64,000 bases of DNA from Cinnamomum chago (Eukaryota > Streptophyta > Magnoliopsida > Laurales > Lauraceae). How positions within the stretch are numbered: the first letter of the stretch is position 1; each line of letters starts with the position of its first letter. The position numbers and the translations under genes were made by a program. The DNA is taken from the NCBI GenBank assembly GCA_038049695.1, contig CP142457.1:24070501-24134500 (forward strand), in the 5' to 3' direction. The notes below the pieces were generated by a model. That model was not told where the DNA came from, did not search any database, and saw only the letters and a program-made list of their open reading frames with translations. Shown here piece after piece: positions 1 through 11,406 of the stretch.

Positions 1-514
1 TATTGTGAACTCCATCTGTTTTCTGAGCTTGGTGACTTTTGAGCTTGGTTTCTATGAGAAGGATTTTACTTTATCAAATATCTCAGGAAAACTCTATTTG
101 ATTCGCTTAGATCAGAAAGAAGGATAAAAAATCTCATGTGAGATCAGCATGTTATTAAACGCAGTTCTTCTAAAAGGAAAAAAAATAAAAAATTGGAGCC
201 ATACAATTTCTACAGATTCATTCCATAGCTTACCAAATGTCAATATTAACCATGAGTTTAACACTTACTGAAAAGAATTAGCCAAAGATCTTAGCGTTCT
301 GAAATTTAAAAGAAAAAAATAATGTAAAGACGAATACCATCATATGCTTAGAATCGGTTAAATTAACCTCAATAATGATCGCAAAGAGTTCCTTTTAATG
401 GATGATTGAAAAAGAAGTAACAATGTTTCTTCGAACATGTTGATAATCAACATCTAGATGTCTATATTTATCTTTGTTAAGCATTCCTTTAATGATGAGA
501 GCTATCCTAAGGAT
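1..514. other. 3' flank of the GRAS gene, no gene seen
   Basis: AT-rich sequence downstream of the GRAS stop codon. No open frame with recognisable content and no repeat structure was seen. It presumably holds the 3' UTR and polyadenylation region of the minus-strand GRAS gene, but no defined signal is claimed. Confidence 0.5.
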
Positions 515-2116
515 TTAGACGTTTGCATTAGAGTGCACCTGCCATGCAGATGCCAACATTATGGGCCTCCCTTTCCACCCTAGAAGCAGGCACCCCTTCT
601 CACTAGCAAGAGTATAGCCATCACAACCATACACAGACAAAAGCATCCTGGCTTGGCTCATGGACTTGAGTGCAACAGCTTGAAACCCCGCCCGTCCTAG
701 CTGCCTTCTCCATTGATCTGCTCGTTCATGCCTCTCAACTCTATCTGATCCCTCATGTGCGATGATATTGCGAATCTCTTCCCCAAATTGTGATCTCTCT
801 ATCTTAATTCTTTGAGGGCTAAGCCGTGGGAGGCTAGCTTCAAGCGAGTCAAAGATGGCAGAGTAATAGTGAAGGGATTCAAGGAACCTTCCAAGGAAGA
901 AGGGCCCATTGTGGTTTGAATCTTGTTCTACTAGGGTGAGAAGTGCAGGGTTTAGCTTCCTAATTGCCTGGAGAATGGCCTTAAGAGAGCCCCTACTCTC
1001 CTTGACATACTTGTGTAGATGTAAAATACTATTAACAAACAACGCATCTCCTTCTCTCAGCTCAAGGCTCTCAATGTTTAGTAGGGATGGCGTTGAAGGC
1101 TCAACGATAGCATGAAACTCTAGTTGCATCCCTAGCAAGCTAGCATCATCTGTGAGAAGCTTCATGCTGGCTTCTAACTCTGATAGACTAGGCCCTACTC
1201 CGATCCCTGTAATTCGAAGCTTTGGCGGGCCTTCAGGCCGCGAAGCTAGGTTCCTTATCAGAGAAGGCCATTGAAGAGCATGTTCCATCCCTAGATCAAT
1301 GATGTGCAAGGAGTCCTTCCCTTGTGCTGCTTGGCATATGGCTTCATTTGCTGCCATAAAACCAAACACAATGTATGGAGTGGTTTGGTAGAGAAGATTG
1401 AAGCCTTCTATCTTCTCTTCCCTAGTGATCAAGGGGGCATCTCCACCCACGTTAGGAAAAGTGGCACTTGTACCCACGTTGTGGAAATGAGTGAGTCTGG
1501 ACTTCAATCCCATTGCAAAGCAAAATGACACTCTTTGCAATGAATCACCCCATGGATTAGCTGAGGCCCAAATTTGGCTGAGTACTGAAGTAGCAAGCTG
1601 TGTATCTCTGCATCCGACTGCCTCCGCACAGGCTAACAACAGGTGCACCAAGTGAAGCCCTTGGTCCACTCCATGTGGTGCCCCTGAAACGCCTGGCAGC
1701 ACCATCACCCCCATGTCAGACTCTTCCACCGGGCTGCCCAACTCCAATTCTTCCCCATCAGTCATTTGTACTTCTCCATAGAATATGGTGTTTGGAGTTT
1801 CAGACATCTCATATTCATCTGGAGCTTGATGGGTTTGGCAGGCGGATACTCCACCATCTTCACCATAGATATCAGTGTTGATGAAGCTATCGGCGAAGTC
1901 ATCTTGCTCCAAGGCCCCTAAACAAGGGGAGCTGGTGGTATCCCATTGTGACCACATCTCGATGCCATTCGGAGTGTCGTCCCAGTGTTCTTGTTGCTCT
2001 TCATGCTCTTGGCGCGCGACGCAAAACTCCCTGATGGCCATGTTATTGTAGAGGCTCTCCTGCAGGGGGACTGACAGAGGACCATCCATGGCTTGACTCC
2101 TCAGCTTCTTCCACAC
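515..2116 (-). CDS. GRAS-domain transcriptional regulator, intronless
   Basis: Single-exon frame of 533 residues, a normal length for a GRAS protein (nuclear transcriptional regulators of development, hormone or symbiosis signalling). The acidic N-terminal 150 residues are variable and show no DELLA motif. The GRAS domain follows in order: LHRI at about 156-207 (HLLLACAEAV at 158-167), VHIID-type core as LHIIDLG at 270-276 followed by HALQWPSLI, LHRII at about 315-350, PFYRE region at about 385-430, RVER at 459-462, and a C-terminal SAW block with W469, W514 and ASAW at 522-525. All motifs expected of an intact family member are present without stop or frameshift, so it is probably functional. 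Met1 (MWKKL) gives the full frame; Met10 (MDGPL) is a possible alternative start. No miR171-type target was noticed. The subfamily cannot be fixed by eye. Confidence 0.93.
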   Translation of the reverse strand: MWKKLRSQAMDGPLSVPLQESLYNNMAIREFCVARQEHEEQQEHWDDTPNGIEMWSQWDTTSSPCLGALEQDDFADSFINTDIYGEDGGVSACQTHQAPDEYEMSETPNTIFYGEVQMTDGEELELGSPVEESDMGVMVLPGVSGAPHGVDQGLHLVHLLLACAEAVGCRDTQLATSVLSQIWASANPWGDSLQRVSFCFAMGLKSRLTHFHNVGTSATFPNVGGDAPLITREEKIEGFNLLYQTTPYIVFGFMAANEAICQAAQGKDSLHIIDLGMEHALQWPSLIRNLASRPEGPPKLRITGIGVGPSLSELEASMKLLTDDASLLGMQLEFHAIVEPSTPSLLNIESLELREGDALFVNSILHLHKYVKESRGSLKAILQAIRKLNPALLTLVEQDSNHNGPFFLGRFLESLHYYSAIFDSLEASLPRLSPQRIKIERSQFGEEIRNIIAHEGSDRVERHERADQWRRQLGRAGFQAVALKSMSQARMLLSVYGCDGYTLASEKGCLLLGWKGRPIMLASAWQVHSNANV

Positions 2117-2165
2117 AAGACTGACTTAAGTAGAGTGGCTTGGGGTTGAACAAAATGTGGGTGAT

Positions 2166-2168
<3 letters not shown>

Positions 2169-2214
<46 letters not shown>
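2169..2214. repeat. (AT)n microsatellite in the GRAS 5' region
   Basis: About 23 uninterrupted AT dinucleotides, lying 53 to 98 bp upstream of the GRAS start codon on the minus strand. That is where a TATA box or leader would be expected. Tracts of this kind vary in length between individuals. Confidence 0.9.
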
Positions 2215-2216
<2 letters not shown>

Positions 2217-2736
2217 TTTCTTCAGAGAAAAGGACTGATAATATGCCCTTGCTTTCTATGGTCCGGATTTTCTAAGGCTGAAGCCTAGGGGTTCCCTGAT
2301 TCCATTGTTATAAATCTACAAGAGGGTCCCACATTTGAAATCTAAACCACTAAAAATTACAACATTACCTAAAACTATCATCGAAAAAAAAAAAACCTCT
2401 ACACCAATTGGAGTATGGAATAGAAACAAGCAAATGCAAAATCTTAAAAAAACACAATTTAGAGTGGAAAATGTTATGCACTCTAAACAATAGAAACCGA
2501 AGCCATTGAAATTGAAGTCTTCAGTCACATAAAAATAAAATCACTTTGAGAATAAAATGCCTTTGAAAAAATGTTGCACACAAAACATGTCTTAAATGTT
2601 AGCATATTTCTTCCCTTGGATTACTTACTTGACAACCTAGGGCTTAATAGATAATCATTTTATCATCTATTTCTGTAATTTTAACAAAAGGAAGTTGGGG
2701 TTGTCATTCGGTGATTTTTGAGCCTTGATTAGGTAA
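2215..2736. other. GRAS upstream region, no gene seen
   Basis: AT-rich sequence with several A-runs. The short open frames here have no recognisable content. It probably contains promoter sequence of the GRAS gene, but no individual site can be supported. Confidence 0.4.
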
Positions 2737-3255
2737 CTGGGGATGTAAATTGGTTGAGTTGGACCTGAGGCTGCAGGCACCCACCCCTCGGAAAAAAAAT
2801 GGTCTGGAGTCCCAGTTTAAACCTGATGGGTCGGAACTTTCTCCTACGATCGGTCTGCATATTGCAGTCCATCTAAGCCCACCTAGATGCATGCCTAACA
2901 GTAGTCAGGGTGATGGAAAGGCATTATCATAAATGGGATTACGTGGAAAAAGAAAAGGCCCCATAGAGCTGGACCGAGCATAAGCAATAAGCGGTCCACT
3001 CCAAGTCAAATATTTTCAGGTGGATCTGAGTCTGGATTAGAGCCTTGGACCTCATGGATGAACCCAACCCACATCCAAATGATTTACTATTTAGGTCAAA
3101 ACTATGGGCCCAAACCTGCCTGATAAAATATAATCAGGTCCTTTTGGAGGTTTATATGGACCCCTCATTCAGGATTTGAGCCAGACTCAGCTGACTAAAT
3201 ATAAATGGGTCGTCTAGGTGGACTAAGATCCGGACCCGTTCATTTATATCCCTAA
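2737..3255. mobile_element. Decayed non-autonomous hAT-like element
   Basis: The left end reads CTGGGGATGTAAAT and the right end, reverse-complemented, reads TTAGGGATATAAAT, an imperfect terminal inverted repeat of the hAT style. The flanks are TTAGGTAA (2729-2736) and TAAGGTAA (3256-3263), a 7-of-8 match to an 8-bp target duplication. The subterminal sequence is rich in GGTC and GACC words, as in other hAT-derived elements. There is no transposase frame. The boundary could be off by one or two bases because of decay. Confidence 0.6.
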
Positions 3256-3431
3256 TAAGGTAAGATGTCAACACCTCAGAAAAGAATAATATAGTAGGCA
3301 TAGTATTGCAAATCATCATAGCCATTCATTTTATGGGTTCTATAATGAATTGAGAAGCCATTCTTTGAAATGGAAGGTTCAAGAATAAGACCAAAGGTTA
3401 GGATGTTCGAACTTGATCTGTGACATTTTAG

Positions 3432-3477
3432 CAGATGGCATCATCTCCATAATGTCACAGATGGCATCATCTCCATA
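3432..3477. repeat. 26-bp tandem duplication
   Basis: The 20-bp word starting CAGATGGCATCATC occurs at 3432 and 3458, a period of 26 bp. Confidence 0.85.
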
Positions 3478-3932
3478 CACGCATGATTCCATTCATGGTA
3501 AGTCGGCTCCATGGACAGTAAAGATCCTTTAAATTACAATATAAAGTAACTCTGCAGATTATACGTAAGTATTGTATAATTGGGACAAACACCAATTTCA
3601 AATTCGTTAACAGCCACGCGCGCGCAAAAAAAAAAGCCCTAGGACGGTACAAAAGATACATCTGTGAATCATCTTTGTCACCATAATGTCACTTTTTAGT
3701 TAAAAATAATAATAATAGTCTATATCAGTCAGTCTATATTAGTCCATACCACTGTCATTGAAGATATGTATACGGGCCATATTGACAATACACATGGGTG
3801 TATATGTTATCAAAAGAATTGTATCTATCAATCTTAAATTCTTATCATATAAATATTATCGGCCGATATTTAAAAGAAATTAGTTCATAAGAATCCTAAC
3901 ATGGGGTAGATTTCCCTTTTCACCTTTTCAGA

Positions 3933-4082
3933 GATACAAGAATCTAGAAAGTTGTGAGTGAGAGGGGTAGAGATGGAGGCAGGAAGCACAAGGGTATTTT
4001 TAAGATACAAGAATCTAGGAAATTTAGGAGAGGGTGGGTGAGAGGGACATGGTTGGAAGCAAGAAGCACAAGGGCTTTTTAA
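3933..4082. repeat. Imperfect tandem duplication of about 71 bp
   Basis: Two copies (3933-4003 and 4004-4082) both start with GATACAAGAATCTAG and both end with GAAGCACAAGGG followed by T-rich sequence. They have diverged by substitutions and small indels. Confidence 0.75.
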
Positions 4083-5188
4083 GGCCGGCACTAATGACCA
4101 TTCTTAGGCCGGTCTGGAATTAGGGTTTCATGGGGATGTGATTATTAATATCCAAGTGATTGTGGATTGAGTTCTTGTCTTTGGTGTTTGTCTTTTGTCC
4201 CATGTTTATTTCTCCTAGGTCGGCCAACAAGAAATGAGACACAGAAGCTGGCTAGAGCTTGTAGCTGAAGTGACTCAGATTCCCTCAAAAAAGCAGACCC
4301 TAGTGAGACAAAATTCCAGCCAAGTTCCTCCATTAGTTCACAGCAAGAGAACCTTTTCAACCATTCACCTCATTAATGGACTTAGATAAAGCATCATAAG
4401 CTTTGGCCATAAAACATCAAAGGAAAATTTGAGAAATTCTTTAGAAAGAATCATTTTCCAAAACATTGCGAATATTTAAAATCACTCAAAAATGAAAAGC
4501 TTTTGCCATATTGATCATTAAGGGCACATGATCATGTAGAGATATTTTAAGTTTTCCATTGATAGAGCTAAATATAATGTTTGGTTCATAAAGATTCTGT
4601 TGAAAACTAAATTTGCAGTCTCAAAGATTCTAAAGTCCGAGGGGGGAGGGGTCAAAATTGTGACCTATTTTCTTGGAGAAATTTGTGCTATCTCCAAAAA
4701 AAAAAAAAAAAAGAAGGGGCATTTCAGTGGTGGGTTGAAGTGCATAGGAAAAGTACTGTATCGATTTCACAAGCTCTAGAATCCACAACTAATTTCAATT
4801 GTAAATTAGCAAAAACCATTCATGTGAGTCCACATTGATGAATTACAAATAGGCCTGGTGAAATATGTTTGACCCACTAACGTAACCCTACGTCAGATTT
4901 GATTCCCTAACCAAGCCGGATTTGATATAACCGCCAAACCCGACCTGCAATATATACAAGACTGTCACGAGTTAGGAAACCTAACACACATTTAAACGGA
5001 CTGCGTTAGGATCAACCTGCATAACAAATCATTGTGGTGTAATTTTTTTTTAATGGATGGTTAATCCTTAAGAAAAATGGTTTGTGGCATGGCAATCATC
5101 CAATTTGCATGGCTATCTTTCTGCTAAAATAGAATGAGCTGAACTTGTGCCGGATTTTTTTTTGTAGTGTGTGACCAACTCACACAAC

Positions 5189-6068
5189 CAGGGGTGGCAA
5201 ATGGGTTAGGCCTGGACCGCCTGGTCAGCATACGAGGTCCAATGTTCGGACCTTGACCCTTTTTTAAAATCAGTAGAATATCCCAACCCATACCCCTGCA
5301 CATTGATGCAGGTCGAATATTGGTCAACCCGAAACTGACCCGCTTGACCCAAATTTCTGTCCCAATTCCTTTATGTCATATCTTAGTGTATGACTGATTC
5401 ATCAACTGTACTAATTAATATTTTGTTCATATCCATATCTTAATAGTAAAGTGAATATAGGAGATATTTAGAATAAATAAACAGAGGGAATGCGAAAAAG
5501 AATGAAAAACAAATTGTTTATATATAAATATGAAAATATGAAATATATATATTTTTAAATAACAAATATAGAAATAAAGTAGATCTAAACCCAATATATT
5601 ATACAATATGAGGAATTGAGGAGCAAAACTATTAAGTTCTTGTAATTTACTATGAAATAACAATTTTGAAAAAAAAAAAAAAAACTAACTTTTGGTTGGC
5701 ATGCAGGTTAGGCAGGTCAGCCCTGAGACCAACCTGTTTTTGGCATTCTATGCAGATTGGGCTCGATGGTAAAATACAGGTCAGGTTAGTCGGGTAGGCA
5801 GGCCATGTCAAGTTTTGTCCGCCCTAGCCTTAATACTTGAAATGGATTGAGCTTAGGTCAAGCTTCTGCATGCAGGTCAGGTCGATGGCTTCAGTTTAAT
5901 TGGGTCGATCTGCATCCAATGAGGATTATGCAGGTCGAGTCGGGTTGACCTGCATAAGGTGCAGGTTGGCGACTTGACCTGTTTCAAAAGCAGGTTGAAT
6001 ACGGGTCAGGTACAAGCTCTTGGTGAACCGGACTAGTTTTTCCTATTGGACCCATTTGTATGAACCCT
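5189..6068. mobile_element. Probable degenerate hAT-like element(s), right boundary uncertain
   Basis: The stretch opens with CAGGGGTGGCAAATGGG, a typical hAT terminal sequence. It is filled with GGTCGGGTCGACC-like words at both ends and an AT-rich core at about 5390-5690. Two right ends are possible: near 5826 (GTCCGCCCTA) and near 6068 (CATTTGTATGAACCCTA). Neither gives a convincing 8-bp target duplication, so the element is decayed or composite. No transposase coding is visible. Confidence 0.4.
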
Positions 6069-7207
6069 AATCCAATTAAAGCTAATCCCACTGTTACCTG
6101 TGATTGGACTGCATCCACGTCGCCCTGGCCTATCTGGTTAACAAGGTTGTCAAAATCTCCTTATTTGCATTAATATCTCAACATCTTTTACTTTTTATTT
6201 ATTAAATAATTATACTTTCAAGTTTTGGTTGTTTCCCTGTTTATTTTTATTTTTTTATAATTTTTCCTAGAGACATTGTTAAATGGTAACTATGCGAACT
6301 TATATGATGATCTAGTTAGAATTTCAAAAACCCAATGGAGTATGGCCCATTATCAGCTCAATGTAACATTGTATATGAACAGTGAACAGACAGTACTTCA
6401 TAACTGGTCCAATCTGCCGCTTCAACTCAGTATGAACGTGTGCGGCCACCCTCATACGCTTCATCTTCCCACATGTGCGGGCACCCTTTCCACTTGCGTG
6501 GCCTTTCTTCCCGTGTGTTGACACAAAAAATATCACTTTGCCTCTTCATACACTTTCAAAATCAAAGAAGTTACATGAGGCTTATGGTTGGACCCATAAC
6601 GGCTTTAGAATCCAAACAAAAGCCTATGGTTGGTGTTATTTCTTGCCCATGAAGCTTTACCTCAAATTTCAGGTTATTTCGATATCGTTTGACCCGGTTT
6701 TGGCTTTTTATGGAAAATGGGCACCCCCGCGCGACAAAGTCTTTGGCTTTCTCAAAAAATTAGAAACTTTGTCTTCCATTTTGCATGGCTTCTTGTCAAG
6801 TTTTCTGTAGGGAAATCATGTAAGAAATTGTACAAAAAAATACCAAGAAAAAGATGTCAAAAAGGAAAAATAAGAAAAAATCAGAAAAAAGTCGAAAAGG
6901 TGACCGATCAAGCAAAACTGCCCGTGGTCAATGGCGACCTTGGAAATTAGAGGACGCCAGATTTTCGTGAAACCCCACTTTTTGGGTTGTTTTCGCATTT
7001 TGAGTCATTTGGCCTATGTGATTTTCTGAAAATCTGATTTTCCGAGCACGAAATCAGTTGATCTTTGACAACATCGTGGATTTGCCGTTGAAATCATGGG
7101 TTTGTCATCGAACAGGTTGAAATCATCAACCGTCCAACCAAGAAAGCATACTTTATGCCCGACCAATCGAGAAATCGACGGGACAGATTGTATCGGCCCA
7201 TTGGCCA
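6069..7207. other. Intergenic region without recognised gene
   Basis: Contains several overlapping short open frames up to 111 codons. None resembles a known protein, and the frames overlap each other without a preferred one. It may be part of a decayed LTR or leader of the Tat-like element to the right, but this cannot be shown. Confidence 0.35.
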
Positions 7208-7277
7208 CAATCAATGTCTAAAATTGGTTGATCATCCAATGACAATCAACGTCTAAAATTGGATGATCATCCAACGA
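7208..7277. repeat. 35-bp tandem duplication
   Basis: Two adjacent 35-bp copies (7208-7242 and 7243-7277) beginning CAATCAATGTCTAAAATTGG and CAATCAACGTCTAAAATTGG. They differ at a few positions and include TGATCATCCAA. Confidence 0.85.
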
Positions 7278-7698
7278 CAATCGATATGAGAAATTTATCG
7301 GCAATCAATGCTCCCTACATTGTGCGTAGAATTCCAAAGGACGGGGCGTGAACCGCGACTCTTTAAGCACTTCAGCAGCCACTTAATGTGGTTAATAACC
7401 CATTTTCATAACAAATTAATATGGTTAATTGCCCATTATCATGAACGGCCCAATCAGAATCCAAGAAAGAGGAGTTAAATTCAAAACAATTATGGTATTA
7501 AATCATGTAACTCCTCCCTGAAGATTAAATGCAAATAATGGCCCATTATTCTCCAACGACAAATCAAAAATCAAGAAAAAAGAGTTACAAAAGGAGTAAC
7601 AAAAATATAAATTCAAAATGTGTAACTCCTCCCATGATGGAGCATTAATGCAATTAATGCATTTAAAGCCCATAAACTCCCCATGCCCTCTAAAAGCT

Positions 7699-7707
7699 TA
7701 TAAAAGG
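7699..7707 (+). promoter_or_regulatory. TATA box-like site in a possible decayed LTR
   Basis: TATAAAAGG followed by a pyrimidine-rich stretch (about 7708-7860) looks like an LTR-type promoter and leader. It lies about 3.7 kb upstream of the Tat gag relic on the same strand, so it could be that element's 5' LTR promoter. No matching LTR copy or terminal TG/CA pair could be found in the window, so this is an inference. Confidence 0.3.
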
Positions 7708-8849
7708 AGGTCATTTCCACCATTCCAAGGCATGGTGCTCTTTTCACAATTACACACAAACTCTCCTTCGTTGTAGTGACGCTCCAACGACGGCCACTCC
7801 TTCGTTGAAGAAGCTCTGCAACAACCATCACTATAAGGTGATTGAAGACCATTGCCCCTCTCCGAAGGCCCTTTCCTTCTATCTCCATGGCTTAGACGCG
7901 GCTCTGTATCCCGTCTACTTAGATTTTTATTGAATATACGATCTCTCATTGATCCTTTTACTCTAAATTTATGAGGATCAAGTTTAGCCAAGAGAATAAA
8001 AAGCATCCACTGTTATCATCAGAATGATGATGGCGGAGTCCAAACATGACTTCCGATCGTCAATCTGAACAAGTCCCCGCAATCTCTTGAGAAGTCAAAT
8101 CTCATTTTATTTCTTATTGTATTTATATTATTAAAGAGACAAAAAATCACAAGTCTTCTCTCTTTTTTTATGAGAATTGTAAATCACCTTTCACGACACC
8201 AAAAAGCTGCCTCTCATAGCAAACACAAAATCGCCTCTCACAACAAAAAAATGAAATTCACTTTTCACGGCATTCAAAACCCAAATTATGTTTCTTTCTT
8301 AACACACTTGCAATAAGAATTAGAAAAAAAATTATTTTCTTTAGGCTGATCTACAAATCACCACTTGTTATTTTCAAGTAGATTAAAAAATTTGCATACC
8401 CGTACACAAAAGAAAAGGCTGTTGTTTGCTCGTCTCTGGTCATGAAAGGGTTGGACCCCACGAATTCTCACATCCACTGACCCCGGTAGTCCCAAAACGA
8501 TCCACAAACAAGTTCATTAGCATAACCGGTGGGACTCGTTCTTTTAATAACATGATGCTTAGAAAAGAAACATATGCATATCATATGCTCCTTTTCTACA
8601 TTCCTTGGCTTCTTTTCTTAGTTGGTGGCCTTGTTGAATTTGGCATTAAAAAAATAAAAAATAAAAACAAAACAAAAGAAGGGATACATGAATTCTATTT
8701 TTGAGTTTAACTCCACCCTTTCTTTTAAATTTTTTTTTTAATCAAGTGACTTTCAAATTCTTATGTCACTTGTCATGTTCAAATTGCACACTCATGTTGT
8801 TGTTTGAATTTTTTTTTAAAAAAGAAAAAAAAAACTTTTCAAGAAAATA
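7708..8849. other. Non-coding sequence downstream of the TATA-like site
   Basis: AT-rich sequence with no recognised gene. It could be LTR or untranslated leader of the Tat-like element. Runs of T and A are frequent and the short open frames have no family resemblance. Confidence 0.35.
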
Positions 8850-9460
8850 TATTTCTCACTTTTGATTTGGATTTGAGAAAGTTTGGCTTCTTTCCTTTCG
8901 GATAAAAGCTCGAGTTTGCATCCAGATCGGGGAGGCCATTTGCTCTCTTTGATGGATCCATTTTTAATCTTTCAAAAGAAATAAATAAATAATACTTTTC
9001 AAAAAAACAAATTTCTTCACTTGTGGACTCAAATCCGAGAAATTTTGGTCTCCTTTTTCGGATAAAAGCTCGTAGAAATGTTTAAATTTACGTTTGCATT
9101 CGGATTGCGGGGGCCAGTTACTCTCTTTTATGGTCCCATTTGCGGACTTAAAAAAAAAAGAAAAAAAAACTTCTTAAAAAAAATCTTATTTCTTCACTTT
9201 TGGATTCGAATTGAGAAATTCTGGTTTCGCTCATTTTCAAATAAAATCTTGCAGAAATGTTTGATTTTGCATTCGGATCGGGAGGGCCATTTGTTATCAT
9301 TGAATGATCCATTTGTGATCTATCAAAAAAAAAAAATAGAAAATAGAAACTATTTTGTCACTTTTGGATTCGAATTTGAGAAATTGTGGTTCCTTCCTTT
9401 TCGAATAAAAGCTCACAGAAATGTTTGAGCTTGCGTTCAGATTGGAGGGCCTTTAAAAAA
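8850..9460. repeat. Four imperfect tandem copies of a unit of about 168 bp
   Basis: Copies begin near 8850, 9018, 9195 and 9356. Each carries TTTGGATTCGAATTTGAGAA-like sequence, then a GGATAAAAGCTC-like word, GAAATGTTTGA in most copies, GGATCGGG and GGCCATTTG, and ends in an A-rich linker. The fourth copy is truncated. Confidence 0.75.
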
Positions 9461-9569
9461 GAGGTAATCCCTTTTTGTGTTCATTCCATGGATGCAATTT
9501 TCAACATTTACCTTGCGGTACTGTACGGCCCTTTGGGTCTACTGTACTCGCAACCGACACCTTTGTAAC

Positions 9570-10530
9570 TAGGGCTGCACAAAAATAACAATAACCTGCC
9601 AACCCGCCCACTCTGCTCCGCCCTGCCCTACGACAAGTGGATATACGTCAAAACCACCTTTAAGCGGGCGGGGCGGTTTCAATCCATACTAATGAGCGGG
9701 CGGTCACGGTTTGACATTTGAATAGGCGGTTTCAAACCGCCCCGCCCGCTCATTTTCTACTTTTAATTTTTATTATATTTTATATTAAAAATTATAAACT
9801 GACAAGAGTTATATTCTTTTACAGATAACACTTCTACTGTAGGGTCCTAGTGAAACTCCAATACAAGTCTAGATTATATAGTATGACAGTTTGACGACCT
9901 TATAATTTTATTACTAAACTAAACATTGATGTTTATTATCTTTTATCAATTATTATTCCAACTATGATTTATTTTTTTTTGTTGCAGGATTGCTTCAAAT
10001 TATATATCGATCTTTACGAACTTGAAGTTTAGATTTTGAATTTCTTTTAGCATTTGGACATTGAATTTTGAAATTTGGAGGTTTATTTAATGAAATTCAG
10101 ACATTGAATCTTCGAATTTAGATGTTTCTTTATTATATTTTTTACTTTTGGACGTTAGATTATATAAGTGATTGTAGTTTTTAATTTTGGTGATGCCATT
10201 GGACTTTAATTTTACATTCATATACTTAGTTGAAATTTTTTTTAATACTGATTATTGACTTTTATTAAAAATCATGTTTAATTTTTATTCTTTATGTTAA
10301 GTACTTTGAAACTTTAGTTACATTCCATTAAAAAAAAAAAAAAAAAGAAGAGAGAGATAGATACAAATACCAAACCGCCCAACATGCCGCCCAAGTAGCC
10401 CGCTAAAAAAACCACCCAAACCGCAGCATATACTTTGGGCAGTTACAGTTTCTACTTTTTACAAACCGCCATAAAACAAAACCGCCTAAACTGCCCAATA
10501 ACCGCCCAAGCCGCCCACCGTGCACCCCTA
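9570..10530. mobile_element. Non-autonomous hAT element with perfect 8-bp target duplication
   Basis: The element is 961 bp. It starts TAGGGCTGCAC and ends GTGCACCCCTA, forming terminal inverted repeats, and is flanked on both sides by TTTGTAAC (9562-9569 and 10531-10538). An 8-bp duplication with a TAGGG-type terminus identifies the hAT superfamily. Subterminal regions (9600-9745 and 10373-10525) are dense in GGCGG/CCGCC words, the expected transposase-binding repeats, around an AT-rich core. No transposase frame is present, so it must have been moved in trans. The perfect duplication suggests fairly recent insertion. Confidence 0.92.
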
Positions 10531-11406
10531 TTTGTAACTTCAACTTTGTATTCATCTTACCTCGAATGAGCCTTGCTTCTCGTAATTTGAATTAAGGCAT
10601 ACAATTGTTTCTAGCAAGTATAGGTACACTCACTTGAGCCTACTATACCTACGACTAGAACAATTGTACTTTCTATGGATTTTTTCCTTCCTTATCTCAC
10701 TTGAGTTGGATCCGGTCCTCTCAAGCAATATGAGAAGACAGACCCATGGTTTCCCATTTATAATCATCATATTCTTATGATTACTAATAGATGTGGTCTT
10801 ATTTCATAATTTTTTGAAACTAACTTTGTAGCTTCATTGACCATCACTTTCGACGAGAACAAATACCATCTCATGCTTCAAGAGAAGTAAAATGCACGTG
10901 CCAGCATGCATCATGCTAGCTATCGGAGTGTCATCTCCTTCGGTAACTCTTCAAACACCAGGTCGACTGGTACTCCCCGGACCAGCTAGGTTGTTGCGCT
11001 CGAGGGAGCACTTACTTCGTTGCCAAAGCCTAGCCAGAGCCAACTAAGGCTCAAATTGCTCGTCACATATGCCGCCGTGCGTTGTACCGACAAAAGAGAC
11101 TCGAAAGACAAATGAGTCAGCATCCTACACTTTAAGTCTCTCAAAGATGGGTTGAAAAAGGACAGGCCCAACCAAGTTGTTGATGTCTATATGGTTGACA
11201 AAACCAGCAGATGCCAAAGTTCAGCAACCAAAATCCATGTCAAATGACCAGTGACTCGCAGTGTCACTCGGACACAAAGACATCAAGAAGAGTCTCCTGC
11301 TCCTTCAAGCCAATGAGAGCAGAGTGACCCTTCCTCCAGCACCTCATCCAAAAGAACGAGTTTAAGCTCAATCACCAAGACAATATCCTCTTTCGAATCT
11401 CGAGTA
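10531..11406. other. Leader-like region before the Tat gag relic, with a hairpin
   Basis: No gene recognised. It contains an imperfect inverted repeat at 10601-10667 whose arms share ACAATTGTT and CTAG. It may be untranslated leader of the Tat-like element, interrupted by the hAT insertion just upstream. Confidence 0.35.

Larger units (their letters stand above)
3256..5188. other. Intergenic region without genes
   Basis: AT-rich intergenic sequence holding a 26-bp duplication, a 71-bp duplication and, near 4850-5000, a degenerate patch of GGTC/GACC words like the hAT-type patches nearby. No coding content was recognised. Confidence 0.45.

Noticed and set aside
5189..5827. Exact hAT element ending at 5826
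   Set aside because: The start is hAT-like, but the right end is only a partial match and the flanks CACACAAC and GCCTTAAT do not match.
6475..6810. Open frame of 111 codons in the intergenic region
   Set aside because: Overlaps other frames of similar length, shows no domain or compositional coding signal, and lies in repeat-like DNA.
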